Below, one piece after another: positions 17,357 to 26,037 of a stretch of 64,000 nt of DNA. A program made the position numbers and the translations under genes. The notes under the pieces were generated by a model, which did not search any database, had not been told where the DNA came from, and saw nothing but the letters and a program-made list of their open reading frames with translations. Every line of letters begins with the position of its first letter. The first letter of the stretch is position 1. Source of the DNA: Firmicutes bacterium HGW-Firmicutes-8 (GTDB taxonomy: Bacteria; Bacillota; Thermincolia; Thermincolales; UBA2595). The stretch lies in NCBI GenBank assembly GCA_002840165.1, contig PGZN01000001.1:1-64000 (forward strand). Reading direction: 5' to 3'.

Positions 17357-18454
17357 ATGTGTAAAAAGAAAGTGGGTAACAAGAGTGGCATTTTACTGAC
17401 AGGTTTTGTAATCGGGATAGTGGCCTTATTACTGACTAAATTCGGAAATCCGCCGAATATGGGGGTTTGTATTGCCTGTTTTCTCCGGGATACGGTCGGA
17501 GGGCTGGGATTGCACAAGGCCAAATTGGTCCAGTATATCCGCCCTGAGGTGCTGGGTATTGTTTTAGGAGCATTTGGCGTCTCCCTGGGGACAAAGGAAT
17601 TTCGTGCAACCGGAGGTTCAAACAGGATTATCCGCTTTATCCTGGGATTTTTCATGATGATTGGCATGTTGATATTCCTGGGCTGCCCCCTGCGTGTTGC
17701 TTTGCGGTTGGGTGCAGGCGACCTTAATGCGCTGGTGGGTTTTATAGGGTTGTTTGCCGGTGTCGGCGCCGGTACATTCTCTTTAAAATCCGGTTTTAGT
17801 TTGGGAAAAGCTTCTGCCCAACCTAAATGGACAGGATTCATATTACCGGCACTTTCGCTCATGGTTCTGGCATTATTATTCATCAGACCTTCATTTATTT
17901 ATTTTAGTTCAACTGGCCCTGGGTCAATGCATGCTCCTGTCTTATTATCTCTGGCTGCTGGTTTGATTATCGGTATCCTGGCTCAAAGATCACGCTTTTG
18001 TATGGCGGGAGGGATCAGAGACCTCATTTTGTTCCGTAACACCAACCTGATTTTAGGATTCCTCGTGATAATTTTGGTAACATTAGCCGGTAGTTTCGCG
18101 ATGGGTAATTTTAAACTCGGTTTTGCCGCTCAACCCATTGCTCATACCGAAGCCCTCTGGAACTTCCTGGGGCTGGGTCTGGCCGGTTGGAGCGCGGCTT
18201 TGCTGGGGGGTTGCCCTTTAAGACAACTGGTATTGACAGGTCAGGGCAACATGGATTCAGCCATTACGGTTCTGGGCTTAGCGACAGGAGCGGTTATTGC
18301 CCATAATTTTGCCCTGGCCGCCAGTGCCAAAGGAGTACCGGAGTATGGCAAGTATGCTGTTATCATCGGTCTTATCATTGTTTTAGCGGTTAGCCTTACT
18401 GCTTACTTCAAGACTGCGACCGTTGAAGGGAGGGAATCTCATGCAAGTAATTGA
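17357..18454 (+). CDS. yedE: YedE-type selenium/sulfur-compound membrane transporter
   Basis: 365 residues with about ten membrane segments and the YeeE/YedE hallmarks: NPPNMGVCIACFLRDTVGG near the N-terminus, GCPLRVALRLGAGD, RSRFCMAGGIRD and GGCPLRQLVLTGQG. Conserved cysteines line the path in this family. Together with the TusA-like and DUF3343 genes downstream it forms the three-gene set linked to selenium metabolism in many anaerobes. It shares 14 bases with the next gene. Confidence 0.9.
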   Translation: MCKKKVGNKSGILLTGFVIGIVALLLTKFGNPPNMGVCIACFLRDTVGGLGLHKAKLVQYIRPEVLGIVLGAFGVSLGTKEFRATGGSNRIIRFILGFFMMIGMLIFLGCPLRVALRLGAGDLNALVGFIGLFAGVGAGTFSLKSGFSLGKASAQPKWTGFILPALSLMVLALLFIRPSFIYFSSTGPGSMHAPVLLSLAAGLIIGILAQRSRFCMAGGIRDLILFRNTNLILGFLVIILVTLAGSFAMGNFKLGFAAQPIAHTEALWNFLGLGLAGWSAALLGGCPLRQLVLTGQGNMDSAITVLGLATGAVIAHNFALAASAKGVPEYGKYAVIIGLIIVLAVSLTAYFKTATVEGRESHASN

Positions 18455-18650
18455 CGCCCGGGGACTGTCCTGCCCGGAACCGGTTTTACTCACAAAGAAA
18501 AGTATAGATGCAAATGCTCATACGTCGTTCAAGGTGATTGTAGACGATATGGCGACCTGTGAAAACATTACCGCATTGGCAAAAAACCTCGGATGGACGG
18601 TCAGCCATGACAAGACAAACAACCACATCGAAATAACCTTGCAGAAATAA
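18441..18650 (+). CDS. yedF: TusA/YedF-like sulfur carrier protein
   Basis: About 69 residues from the ATG at 18441 with GGGAGGG as ribosome site. The TusA signature DARGLSCPEPVLLTKK supplies the active CPxP cysteine, which carries persulfide or selenium. It overlaps yedE by 14 bases, so the two are translationally coupled. It lacks the C-terminal DsrE-like part of longer YedF proteins. Confidence 0.9.
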   Translation: MQVIDARGLSCPEPVLLTKKSIDANAHTSFKVIVDDMATCENITALAKNLGWTVSHDKTNNHIEITLQK

Positions 18651-18652
18651 TT

Positions 18653-18925
18653 ATGTCAGCAGAAAAATATTGCTATATTACCTTCCCCGGCGTAACGCAT
18701 GTATTAAGGGCAGAAAAACATTTAACTCAAATTTGTGAAGATTTTTTGATTGTCCCCATCCCCAGAGAAATCAGCTCAGATTGCGGAATGTGTATAATGA
18801 TTAAGCCGGAAAAAAAAGACAAAATTATTGAATTACTAACCCAAGCAGGAATTACTTATAAGAGCGCAAACACACTAATAAGGCATAAGCCTAGCTTCTT
18901 AAAAAATTTGTTCAAAAAAACATGA
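18653..18925 (+). CDS. DUF3343 domain protein
   Basis: 90 residues with the pattern ITFPGVTHVLRAEKHL, then VPIPREISSDCGMCIMI, where the CxxC-like pair is the family hallmark. DUF3343 proteins accompany YedE and TusA-like proteins and are thought to take part in selenium or sulfur handling; the reaction is unknown. It ends the operon, two bases after the TusA-like gene, and is followed by a strong terminator. Confidence 0.88.
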   Translation: MSAEKYCYITFPGVTHVLRAEKHLTQICEDFLIVPIPREISSDCGMCIMIKPEKKDKIIELLTQAGITYKSANTLIRHKPSFLKNLFKKT

Positions 18926-18961
18926 AGGTTCACTATAAAATCGAACCTTCATGTTTTTTAT
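18917..18961. terminator. Bidirectional terminator after the yedE operon
   Basis: AACATGAAGGTTC and GAACCTTCATGTT form a 13-bp stem with T-rich sequence on both sides. It serves the plus-strand operon and can also stop minus-strand transcripts from the orphan riboswitch. Its arm contains the CATGAAGGTT motif. Confidence 0.85.
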
Positions 18962-18962
18962 T

Positions 18963-18995
18963 AAAAAAAGGAACGGCTTACTTGACTAAGCCGTT
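18963..18995 (-). terminator. Terminator directly behind the orphan cobalamin riboswitch
   Basis: On the minus strand AACGGCTTA and TAAGCCGTT form a stem followed by CC and seven T residues. No gene lies between it and the riboswitch. Confidence 0.8.
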
Positions 18996-19032
18996 GAAAA
19001 GAGATTAGAGAATAGGTTTAATAAGTTAAAAT

Positions 19033-19057
19033 ACCCTCTGCACGATGTGCAGAGGGT
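19033..19057 (-). promoter_or_regulatory. Stem-loop downstream of the orphan cobalamin riboswitch
   Basis: ACCCTCTGC and GCAGAGGGT form the same stem as at 16884-16909 and 27205-27230, with a slightly shorter loop. Its retention shows this locus was once a full leader of the same design. Confidence 0.55.
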
Positions 19058-19074
19058 ATAAAAACACTACGGTT

Positions 19075-19272
19075 TTCTTCCTCCCCATCCTTCGTGGGTA
19101 CAGGCGGTAAGTTCAAGCAAGCAGGTCTCCTGGCTCAAGGTCATTCCCTGTGCTGCGCCTTCCCGGAATCTCCGGTGACATAATGCAGACAGGCTACCTC
19201 TTACAGTGGCGGGACCGCGCCGGATTTTAACCGGCTTCCCTTTTCAATCCTGCAAAGCAGGATTACTTACTC
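19075..19272 (-). promoter_or_regulatory. Orphan cobalamin riboswitch
   Basis: Minus-strand AAGGGAAGCCGGT, GCGGTCCCGCCACTGTAA, GGGAAGGCGCAG and GAGCCAGGAGACCTGC are intact. The usual GCCACTGG is changed to GTCACCGG. No gene follows: transcription meets a stem-loop, two terminators and then the convergent yedE operon. It looks like a leftover of a lost gene, though a stand-alone regulatory RNA is possible. Confidence 0.88.
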
Positions 19273-19352
19273 TAAATTATTCGTTTAAAATATTGTACCA
19301 TATTATCATAACAAGTTCCAGAATATTTTGCAAATACTAATAACATTTGGCA

Positions 19353-19835
19353 TTAAACATGCCAGACCATCATCCCGATATTGGCTTCTGCTTCTGCTTC
19401 TGCTTCTGCTTCTGCTTCTGCTTCTTCTTTTACAATACCGTTGATTTCTTGACTGAGGACAAATTCATTTACGGTTTTCATTACCTCAGGTGTTATGTCT
19501 AAATAGTCAGATAGCCAATCCCTAAGCTGTTGAATTGTTTCTTCAACAGCTTAGGGATTTGTCCATTGTCATTAACTCCGGGTGTCATTGAAGCAAAAAC
19601 CAGGTCAAACTTATTAAGCCAGCCTTCTTCCTGTAAATCTATTTCTTCCCAAGGCTTGTTTTGGAACTGCATAATTACCGGGTCCGCAGCCTATATCTAA
19701 AATATCTGCGCTATTTATGTAGTCGAAAGTGAATGCAGCATCCTTCGCAGTAAATTTTTGACCATCATGCCATTTTACATTTTCATTAAGTTTTTTTATT
19801 TTTGATTGACCCCAAGATAGATATATATATCTGCA
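19353..19835 (-). pseudogene. Scrambled pseudogene: ABC substrate-binding fragment joined to a methyltransferase fragment
   Basis: Minus-strand codons first read NENVKWHDGQKFTAKDAAFTF, a piece of a nickel/peptide-type binding protein (family 5). They then run directly into DILDIGCGPGN, motif I of a SAM methyltransferase. After a frame change come NKPWEEIDLQEEGWLNKFDL and VFASMTPGVND. After a second frame change follow RDWLSDYLDITPEVMKTVNE and the end MMVWHV. A perfect inverted repeat (about 19516-19555, CCCTAAGCTGTTGAA arms) sits at the second break. The intact counterparts of both families are neighbours at 31795-34128. Confidence 0.7.
19384..19428. repeat. Tandem hexamer GCTTCT, seven units
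   Basis: Seven GCTTCT units in a row encode an alternating Glu-Ala run in the methyltransferase fragment on the minus strand. Slippage expansion in a gene no longer under selection is the simplest reading. Confidence 0.85.
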
Positions 19836-19949
19836 TCCACTATAAAAGCTAATACCTTCTTGGTATTAATTTTGTTGTATATTTTGTTTTTCGACTTTAA
19901 TTTTTAAATTCTTTCTTTCAGAATTGAACTTTTTGAATATTTAAAAACT

Positions 19950-22900
19950 TTAAGTCCTTCTAAACATATAACCCTTAGCAAAAACTGCTACTACAGCCAA
20001 GGCGCCAAGTATACCGAATATAGTCACACCTTTTGAACCACCGGTGCTTCCACTATTGCTTTCAGGCTCAATCTCATATGCCTTTTGTTTAGATTTATGC
20101 GCGGCTTCCGGCCCGGCGCCCACATTGACGGATTCACTGCTGTTTTGCATCGCGACCTGCTCTCTGCCACTGGTGGAAGGTCCTTCACTCAGGGAAGGCT
20201 TGGTCCCGCCTCCCTGGTGCCCCTCCTGCCCGGACATTTTCTGTGCATTCTCCGCAGGCTTGACAGGCTGCGGTTCCGTTGATTGCTGTTCAGGATTAGC
20301 TGCAACCGGAGGAAGAATCAGACTGCCGCTGGTTGCGGAACTGTTAGCGGAACTGTTAGAGGTTGATGAGGATGAAGAGGTAACCGGTCTGGACTGAATC
20401 TGGAGTTGTTTATTTGTTGCTTTGTTAAAGACATCCTTAAATTTTTCTAAAGTATTGTTGTCCAAGGTAGAATAGTTGGCCATCCATTCATTAAACTTCA
20501 GGTTGGCACAGGTATGGTGGCAGCATACCACCCCGTAGTCAACCATGGTCTGCATATAAGTATTACTCAACTGTGTCAGATCTTCATCAGAAGCCTGCCA
20601 CATACCTTTCCGGGCCGCCTCTAAAGCATATCCGATTAAAGACTGCAGGGCATAGGGATCCAGTTGAGAGCGAACTGTCTCATTAAACACGTACGTAGCT
20701 GCAAGGTCATGCCAATTTTTATCACTTATGGCACCCGTTGTAGCGTCAACATAAAATGTATTGCCGAACCACTTAGCCAGGGTTTCTGAACCGGCATAGC
20801 CTTCTTTCAGCATTTCTTCCACAAATTTTGGATTCAAAAGACGGCTGTCCAGTTCTTGAGACACAAACTGCTCAAATGTCTGGATTTTTAACCGATCTGC
20901 TCCTAAACGCGTATTAGCAATATACGCATCCACATCTTTACCTGAAGCCCATTTTGCAGCTAGAGTCAGTCCGCCTAAGTACGAAGCTACATCATCATTA
21001 TCAAGAGCTCCATATGTGGAATCTCTAAGTTGAACTGTCGCTTGGACATTTTTTAACACATTTACGAAAGCCTCTTTACCTGCTTGTCCATAAACAGGAG
21101 TTCCATTTTTATCAGTACCATAAATATACGCTGACCGAGTTAGGTACGTATCTACCAAATCTTCACTTGTGTCCCAACTTTCAGTTGCGCCTATCTTCGC
21201 GGCAAGACCATTCCCATAGGAGCCTGGCGCTTCACTGTATACTCTTGATGCTGCTAGAAATTCTGCATCGTCTGCACTTTTGCCCTGGCTTAAGTATTCA
21301 CTCTTCAATGTCTCATAATGCTTTTTGATATAGTTGTCTTGACCATCATCAGAATTTATTGCTAGTTCTCGAATTGCTTTATCGAGTAGCGTCATTACAT
21401 TGGAGAAAGTATCCCGGAAAAGACTAGAAGCCGTAACAACCACATCAATTCTCGGACGTCCTAAATCTTGGATAGAAGTAATCTTATAACCAGTCACCTT
21501 ACCCGTAGCATCCCACACAGGTTCAGTCCCTAGTAATCTCATGATCATAGCAACACTTTGACCTTTTGTTCGCATTGTCTCGACCGCCCACAAAACAACA
21601 CCAACGGATTCTGGGTAAGAACCATGCTTCGCATAATAAGCAGCCAATAAGTCATCTGCACATTTTTTACCAATTACCCATGCTATTTTATCTGGAGTTT
21701 TACGCGGATCAAAAGACACCAAATTTTTTCCCGTTGGCATTACACTTGGATCTCGCACTGGATCATTACCAGCATTAGGAGGAATATAACCGGCCTTAAG
21801 TGCTAAAAGAAGCATGTCCATTTCTTGTGTGGTATTCTGCAAATTAGCTCGGATCTCCGCTTCCAAAGCGCTGCGGGTTGCCGGATCATAATTCACAATG
21901 GCTTTGACCATGCCTTCAAAAGCGGCTCCTTGAGGCGGCACCCCAAAGGTATGCAAACCTAAAGGAGTTACATCTGCTTCTAAGTCATCCAAATATTGTT
22001 TACATTTTTCTAAAGCTGAATCAAAATTTTTATCGAGATCATCTGCGCTGACCCCAACCTTTTCCCCTACTCCTTCATTTACCACTAATATTTTCACCTT
22101 GTTTTTAATCTTATCTATATCTTCAGCAGGTAAGTTATTCACAACTGCAGTATCATATTCATTAGCTAGATCATGCAGTTCTCTAAGATTACCATAAAGC
22201 TCTGTATTGACTAGAGCTGACGTCAAATGGTCTATCAGTACCGCATACCCTCTTCTTTTGGCTTGAGTTCCTTCGCCAGGGTTATTTACGATATAAGGAT
22301 AAATATTTGGCATATCCCCTTGCACAATATCCGGCCAATCTTCTCCTGATAAGCCGACAGATTTTCCCGGTAACCATTCTGCCGTACCATGGGTTCCCAA
22401 GTGTATTACCGCATCTGATTTAAACTCATGTTGCAACCACCAATAAAAGGCCAAGTATTGGTGGCTGGGAGGTAAAGTTGGTGAATGGGTAATTTTAGTT
22501 ACATCCTCTCCCCACCCTCGCATGGGCTGCGGTCCAAAAAAAACATTACCATTGATAACACCCGGGATAATTATTTGCTCATCCTGTACCATGACTTTTC
22601 CGGGAGCAGATCCCCAATCTTTTTCCACTGCTTCACGCAGCTTGACAGGAAGCTGGTTGTACCAGCTAAGATATTCGTCCAAGCTAATTTTGATGATTCC
22701 AGCTTGGGCAGCAAATTTTTCCAGCTCACCAGGCGCCCAACCGCCAATATTACGTCCTTTGCTAAACATCTCATTAAAAACCTTTTCTTCCGTGATTTCT
22801 CCTTCGCTGCTTAACGAACCATCTTGGTTCACAGTATAATCATTATTTTTTAAAGCCTTTAATATTTCCGTTAAACTCCTTGGTACATTTAAATAAGAAG

Positions 22901-24977
22901 CCCCAATGCCATCTTTACCACCATCATGGTTATAATAAAGAATCGCTACTTTCTTATCCTGATTCTCCATCTTGTGTAGTTTAGCCCAATTTGTCGCTCT
23001 TCCTGCCACCCGTTCTATTCGGTCAGGTAGGGCAACTCTTTTGGAGATAATTGCGCCTGTTGCTTCATCGGCATTTAAAGTCTTTATGCCCCCCATTAAT
23101 ACTGGTTCAATTCGGCCGTCCAGCTCAGGCATGGCTACATTCCAATATATGCTGCTGGAAGTGCCGGCTGGATCACTTTCCCATTTTTCTAAATCACTCG
23201 CATAAATTGGCGCTAAAACAGGTACATTCATTTCTGTAAATAAATCTATGGTACTTTGTTGATTTTTTGAGTCAAAGGCAAAACCCATCGAAAGGATGAA
23301 GGTATCTATTGCCGGTTCTTTCTTCCCGTCTCCATTTAAATCTCTGTAAAAGTAACTACGCACAGAGTCAATTTTTTTACTCGAAGGTGTATATATTAAA
23401 ACAACATTATTACCTTTCTTTTCCAACGATTTTAATAGTTCTGTCGTTAAGTCATAATCACCATCGAGATAAGCAGAATCGTAATCCATAATGCCAACCC
23501 AAGGTGCTGAGGGATCATATCCAGATCGGCTTATATACCAGTTATAATAATCCTCTGGATTTAAAAATGTCCCATTACCCTGGGCATCAGGGTGGTAAGC
23601 GAACGTACCTCTACTCCCAATAGGAGTTAAATCCTCGGCTGTCGTCACATCTCCTTCTCCGTATTTAGAAGCTAAAAATAACAATAATCGCTCACCGTTA
23701 TCTGTACCTCTTGCACTAATATATTTCGTCAGTGTCGTCAAATCGTCCTTATTAATATTTGCTTGGATCGGTAAGTCTTTAACAATATTTATTGCGAAAC
23801 CATCCGTGCAACTTGGGGTATAAATTGCAGGCACCTTCCCATTTTTCCATTCTGCCTCCCAGCTGTCTTTTAAAATAGTACGAAAGTCCTCTGTTCTCGT
23901 ATCTGAAATCATTTGCACTAATACGGCATCTGCATTTTGCACCGCTTGCTGAACTTTAGCCGTATTGGAAGCTAAATCATCTGCAGAAAAAATTCTCAAT
24001 CCAAACTGGTAGGGCGGGTTTCTTTTCTCCGTCAGGTTATGGTAAGCCTCCACAAGCGGTGACACAAGAGGTTTTGAACCTGTAATAATTACCAAATTTG
24101 TCAGGTAACCTTCCTGTACCTTAACCTGACAATCAGCCTTAATATCACTGTCCCCATAACAAGCAGCAGTAACTGTGGTTTCCCCAACGCTCTTGGCTGT
24201 TACTAACCCGTTATCTATTACAGCCACCTCAGGGTAAACGCTTTGCCAAACGATTTCCTGCCCGCCCATAACCTCGCCAAACTGGTCCTTTACTGTAGCC
24301 GTTAAGGTTCTCTCGGAGCCAACCCTTAAACTTAAACTGCTATAATTTAACTTAATTTGATCCGGCTTTGCATTTTCAACCGTAACCTGAAACTCGGCCT
24401 TGATATTACTGTCCAAATAACAAGCGGCAGTAACAGTAGTTTCACCAACGCTTTTAGCTGTTACTAACCCGTTATCAACCGTGGCCACATCTGGATTAAG
24501 ACTATTCCAGGTTAATTCCTGTCCGTTCATGACATCGCCAAACTGGTCGTATACTGCGGCACTTACCGTTCTGGTAGAGCCGACCCTTAAGTTTAAAGTA
24601 CTACAGTCTAACTCAATTTTATCTACCCTTGCCTCTTCAACTGTTATTTCACAATTAGCTTGCAAACCGTAACAGGCTGCTGTAACAGTGGCAGGCCCTT
24701 CATAAACAGCGGTTACCACTCCGGCTTCATCAACAGCGACCACACTATCACTGCTCTGCCATGTCACTTGTTGATTTTCCATAACAGCCCCATACTGGTC
24801 CTTTACTACAACACTTATCTGTTTGTCGGTACGTATTTTCATAACTGCTTTATCGGGTATTAATTCAATACCGGTAACAACACTGTCTTCAGCAGCGTTA
24901 ACTATAGGTGCGATAATACTTAATATTATGGCTAACAAAACCAAGTATGAATATAATCTTCTTTTTTTTCTCAGCAC
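19950..24977 (-). CDS. Secreted, membrane-anchored CobN-like chelatase subunit with Ig-like (Big_2) repeats
   Basis: About 1675 residues from the GTG at 24977 (GGGAGGGAAAAGAA upstream); the frame is open to 25016. A signal peptide (MLRKKRRLYSYLVL to IVNA) is followed by three Big_2-type repeats (about residues 30-300; each has VTWQSS/LTWNSL and GxTTVTAACY). The CobN/magnesium-chelatase H-type body follows (about 310-1500) with MPELDGRIEPVLMGG and [19 protein letters not shown], then a Pro/Ser/Glu-rich linker and a C-terminal membrane anchor ending YMFRRT. The catalytic part is thus outside the cell. No ChlI or ChlD gene lies in this operon; an ExbB/DUF2149 pair is directly upstream. The metal and substrate are unknown. 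Confidence 0.9.
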   Translation of the reverse strand: MLRKKRRLYSYLVLLAIILSIIAPIVNAAEDSVVTGIELIPDKAVMKIRTDKQISVVVKDQYGAVMENQQVTWQSSDSVVAVDEAGVVTAVYEGPATVTAACYGLQANCEITVEEARVDKIELDCSTLNLRVGSTRTVSAAVYDQFGDVMNGQELTWNSLNPDVATVDNGLVTAKSVGETTVTAACYLDSNIKAEFQVTVENAKPDQIKLNYSSLSLRVGSERTLTATVKDQFGEVMGGQEIVWQSVYPEVAVIDNGLVTAKSVGETTVTAACYGDSDIKADCQVKVQEGYLTNLVIITGSKPLVSPLVEAYHNLTEKRNPPYQFGLRIFSADDLASNTAKVQQAVQNADAVLVQMISDTRTEDFRTILKDSWEAEWKNGKVPAIYTPSCTDGFAINIVKDLPIQANINKDDLTTLTKYISARGTDNGERLLLFLASKYGEGDVTTAEDLTPIGSRGTFAYHPDAQGNGTFLNPEDYYNWYISRSGYDPSAPWVGIMDYDSAYLDGDYDLTTELLKSLEKKGNNVVLIYTPSSKKIDSVRSYFYRDLNGDGKKEPAIDTFILSMGFAFDSKNQQSTIDLFTEMNVPVLAPIYASDLEKWESDPAGTSSSIYWNVAMPELDGRIEPVLMGGIKTLNADEATGAIISKRVALPDRIERVAGRATNWAKLHKMENQDKKVAILYYNHDGGKDGIGASYLNVPRSLTEILKALKNNDYTVNQDGSLSSEGEITEEKVFNEMFSKGRNIGGWAPGELEKFAAQAGIIKISLDEYLSWYNQLPVKLREAVEKDWGSAPGKVMVQDEQIIIPGVINGNVFFGPQPMRGWGEDVTKITHSPTLPPSHQYLAFYWWLQHEFKSDAVIHLGTHGTAEWLPGKSVGLSGEDWPDIVQGDMPNIYPYIVNNPGEGTQAKRRGYAVLIDHLTSALVNTELYGNLRELHDLANEYDTAVVNNLPAEDIDKIKNKVKILVVNEGVGEKVGVSADDLDKNFDSALEKCKQYLDDLEADVTPLGLHTFGVPPQGAAFEGMVKAIVNYDPATRSALEAEIRANLQNTTQEMDMLLLALKAGYIPPNAGNDPVRDPSVMPTGKNLVSFDPRKTPDKIAWVIGKKCADDLLAAYYAKHGSYPESVGVVLWAVETMRTKGQSVAMIMRLLGTEPVWDATGKVTGYKITSIQDLGRPRIDVVVTASSLFRDTFSNVMTLLDKAIRELAINSDDGQDNYIKKHYETLKSEYLSQGKSADDAEFLAASRVYSEAPGSYGNGLAAKIGATESWDTSEDLVDTYLTRSAYIYGTDKNGTPVYGQAGKEAFVNVLKNVQATVQLRDSTYGALDNDDVASYLGGLTLAAKWASGKDVDAYIANTRLGADRLKIQTFEQFVSQELDSRLLNPKFVEEMLKEGYAGSETLAKWFGNTFYVDATTGAISDKNWHDLAATYVFNETVRSQLDPYALQSLIGYALEAARKGMWQASDEDLTQLSNTYMQTMVDYGVVCCHHTCANLKFNEWMANYSTLDNNTLEKFKDVFNKATNKQLQIQSRPVTSSSSSTSNSSANSSATSGSLILPPVAANPEQQSTEPQPVKPAENAQKMSGQEGHQGGGTKPSLSEGPSTSGREQVAMQNSSESVNVGAGPEAAHKSKQKAYEIEPESNSGSTGGSKGVTIFGILGALAVVAVFAKGYMFRRT

Positions 24978-25045
24978 TTCTTTTCCCTCCCAGAAAATCG
25001 AATAACAAACTAGCATTTATGTTATTAATTACTATTAGTCGGAAT

Positions 25046-25381
25046 CTATTCAATCATAATCAGCTTGCCTGTCTTGGGATCCTTGTAAACCGTACCCATT
25101 TCCTGATAACCTGAACCGCCTCCCGATTTAACCTGAGGCATTTCTTTCAGTTCTCTCCCCTTTTGGACATTCACTATCTTCTGGATTGCCTGCAGCATCT
25201 GTTGCCTTTCTTTAGGTGTGGATTTGCTGAAAAGGACATTCTGCAGGTTCCAGGAAAGGACCAGGGCCACCATTAACCCACAGGCAAAGACCAGCATAAC
25301 ATCAATGAGGTTGGCGACGCCCCCCAAGGGATCAAGGTCGTCTTCCTGCAGCCGCGACCGTTTTGCTCTCCTGAGCAACAT
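25046..25381 (-). CDS. DUF2149 membrane protein, ExbD/TolR-like partner
   Basis: About 111 residues from the ATG at 25381 (GGGAGGTGAAGGGG upstream). The N-terminal part RLQEDDLDPLGGVANLIDVM is the DUF2149 signature. One membrane segment (about 29-47) follows and the rest is an external domain containing the hydrophilic stretch SGGGSGYQEMGTVYKDP. The topology is like ExbD/TolR, which form the stator partner of ExbB/TolQ. It overlaps the ExbB-like gene by 50 bases and precedes the CobN-like gene by about 70, in the order seen with CobN-like genes of methanogens (established association, recalled). Confidence 0.85.
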   Translation of the reverse strand: MLLRRAKRSRLQEDDLDPLGGVANLIDVMLVFACGLMVALVLSWNLQNVLFSKSTPKERQQMLQAIQKIVNVQKGRELKEMPQVKSGGGSGYQEMGTVYKDPKTGKLIMIE

Positions 25382-26021
25382 CCCCTTCACCTCCCAGAAT
25401 GATTTCCAGTACAATTTCCAAATTACTCAAATCCTCTTCATACCAACGCCTCCTGACCTTGGAAATCAGGTAAGCAATAGCCCCGGCAGCGATACCCACT
25501 ACAGTAGTATCAAAAGCCACAATAACAGCCTGGGACAGGGAATTCAGGTCGCCCTGCCCTAAGCCCGCCAGCCCCGGACCTAGAGGAATCAAAGTACCCA
25601 TCAAACCTAAAACCGGTCCCCATTTGACAATTAGGTCGGTCTTCTCCAGGGTCTTCATGCCCTGAAATTCCAGGCTGTCAAGAATCTCTCTGGCCAAGAG
25701 TCTTTTGTTCCCGGAACAAGGATCAGGACTGGCTATCAGATGGAGCAGCATCTGTTTTTGTCTGACAGGTAATGAACTGTCTGTTACAGCTTTTTGTAAG
25801 TCCTGCAACTGCCAGGAACGGATTCCTCTCATATCCCGGAGTATTTCCAGTAAATTCCCTAGTTTGCTCTTTCTTCTCTTCCTCAACTCTGCGGTGAAGC
25901 TCCCCAGTTCCATGAATGCGAAAACTATAAAAAAGATCAATCCCAAAATATCGGGAATCAAAAAGCTCTGAGAAATTACATGCAAAATTTTGCTGAGGTA
26001 TTCTGAACCCGGAATAACCAC
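25332..26021 (-). CDS. MotA/TolQ/ExbB-family proton channel protein
   Basis: 229 residues. A first membrane segment is at about 20-40, a cytoplasmic region follows, and then the paired segments with the family motif: KWGPVLGLMGTLIPLGPGLAGL and AVIVAFDTTVVGIAAGAIAYL. The GxxGTxxPLG and AFxTTxxG patterns line the proton path in MotA/TolQ/ExbB. It would couple the proton-motive force to the external CobN-like protein through DUF2149. It lies between the DUF2162 gene and DUF2149. Confidence 0.92.
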   Translation of the reverse strand: MVIPGSEYLSKILHVISQSFLIPDILGLIFFIVFAFMELGSFTAELRKRRKSKLGNLLEILRDMRGIRSWQLQDLQKAVTDSSLPVRQKQMLLHLIASPDPCSGNKRLLAREILDSLEFQGMKTLEKTDLIVKWGPVLGLMGTLIPLGPGLAGLGQGDLNSLSQAVIVAFDTTVVGIAAGAIAYLISKVRRRWYEEDLSNLEIVLEIILGGEGDVAQESKTVAAAGRRP

Positions 26022-26037
26022 AAGTTATCACCTTTCT

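Noticed and set aside
17281-17883. Minus-strand 200-codon frame inside yedE as target of the orphan riboswitch
   Set aside because: The sequence is Pro/Lys-rich without a domain and lies opposite conserved YedE motifs; two terminators separate it from the riboswitch.
19384-19428. Short tandem repeats as a CRISPR array
   Set aside because: Six-base units without spacers encode a Glu-Ala run. No CRISPR array or cas gene is seen anywhere in the window.
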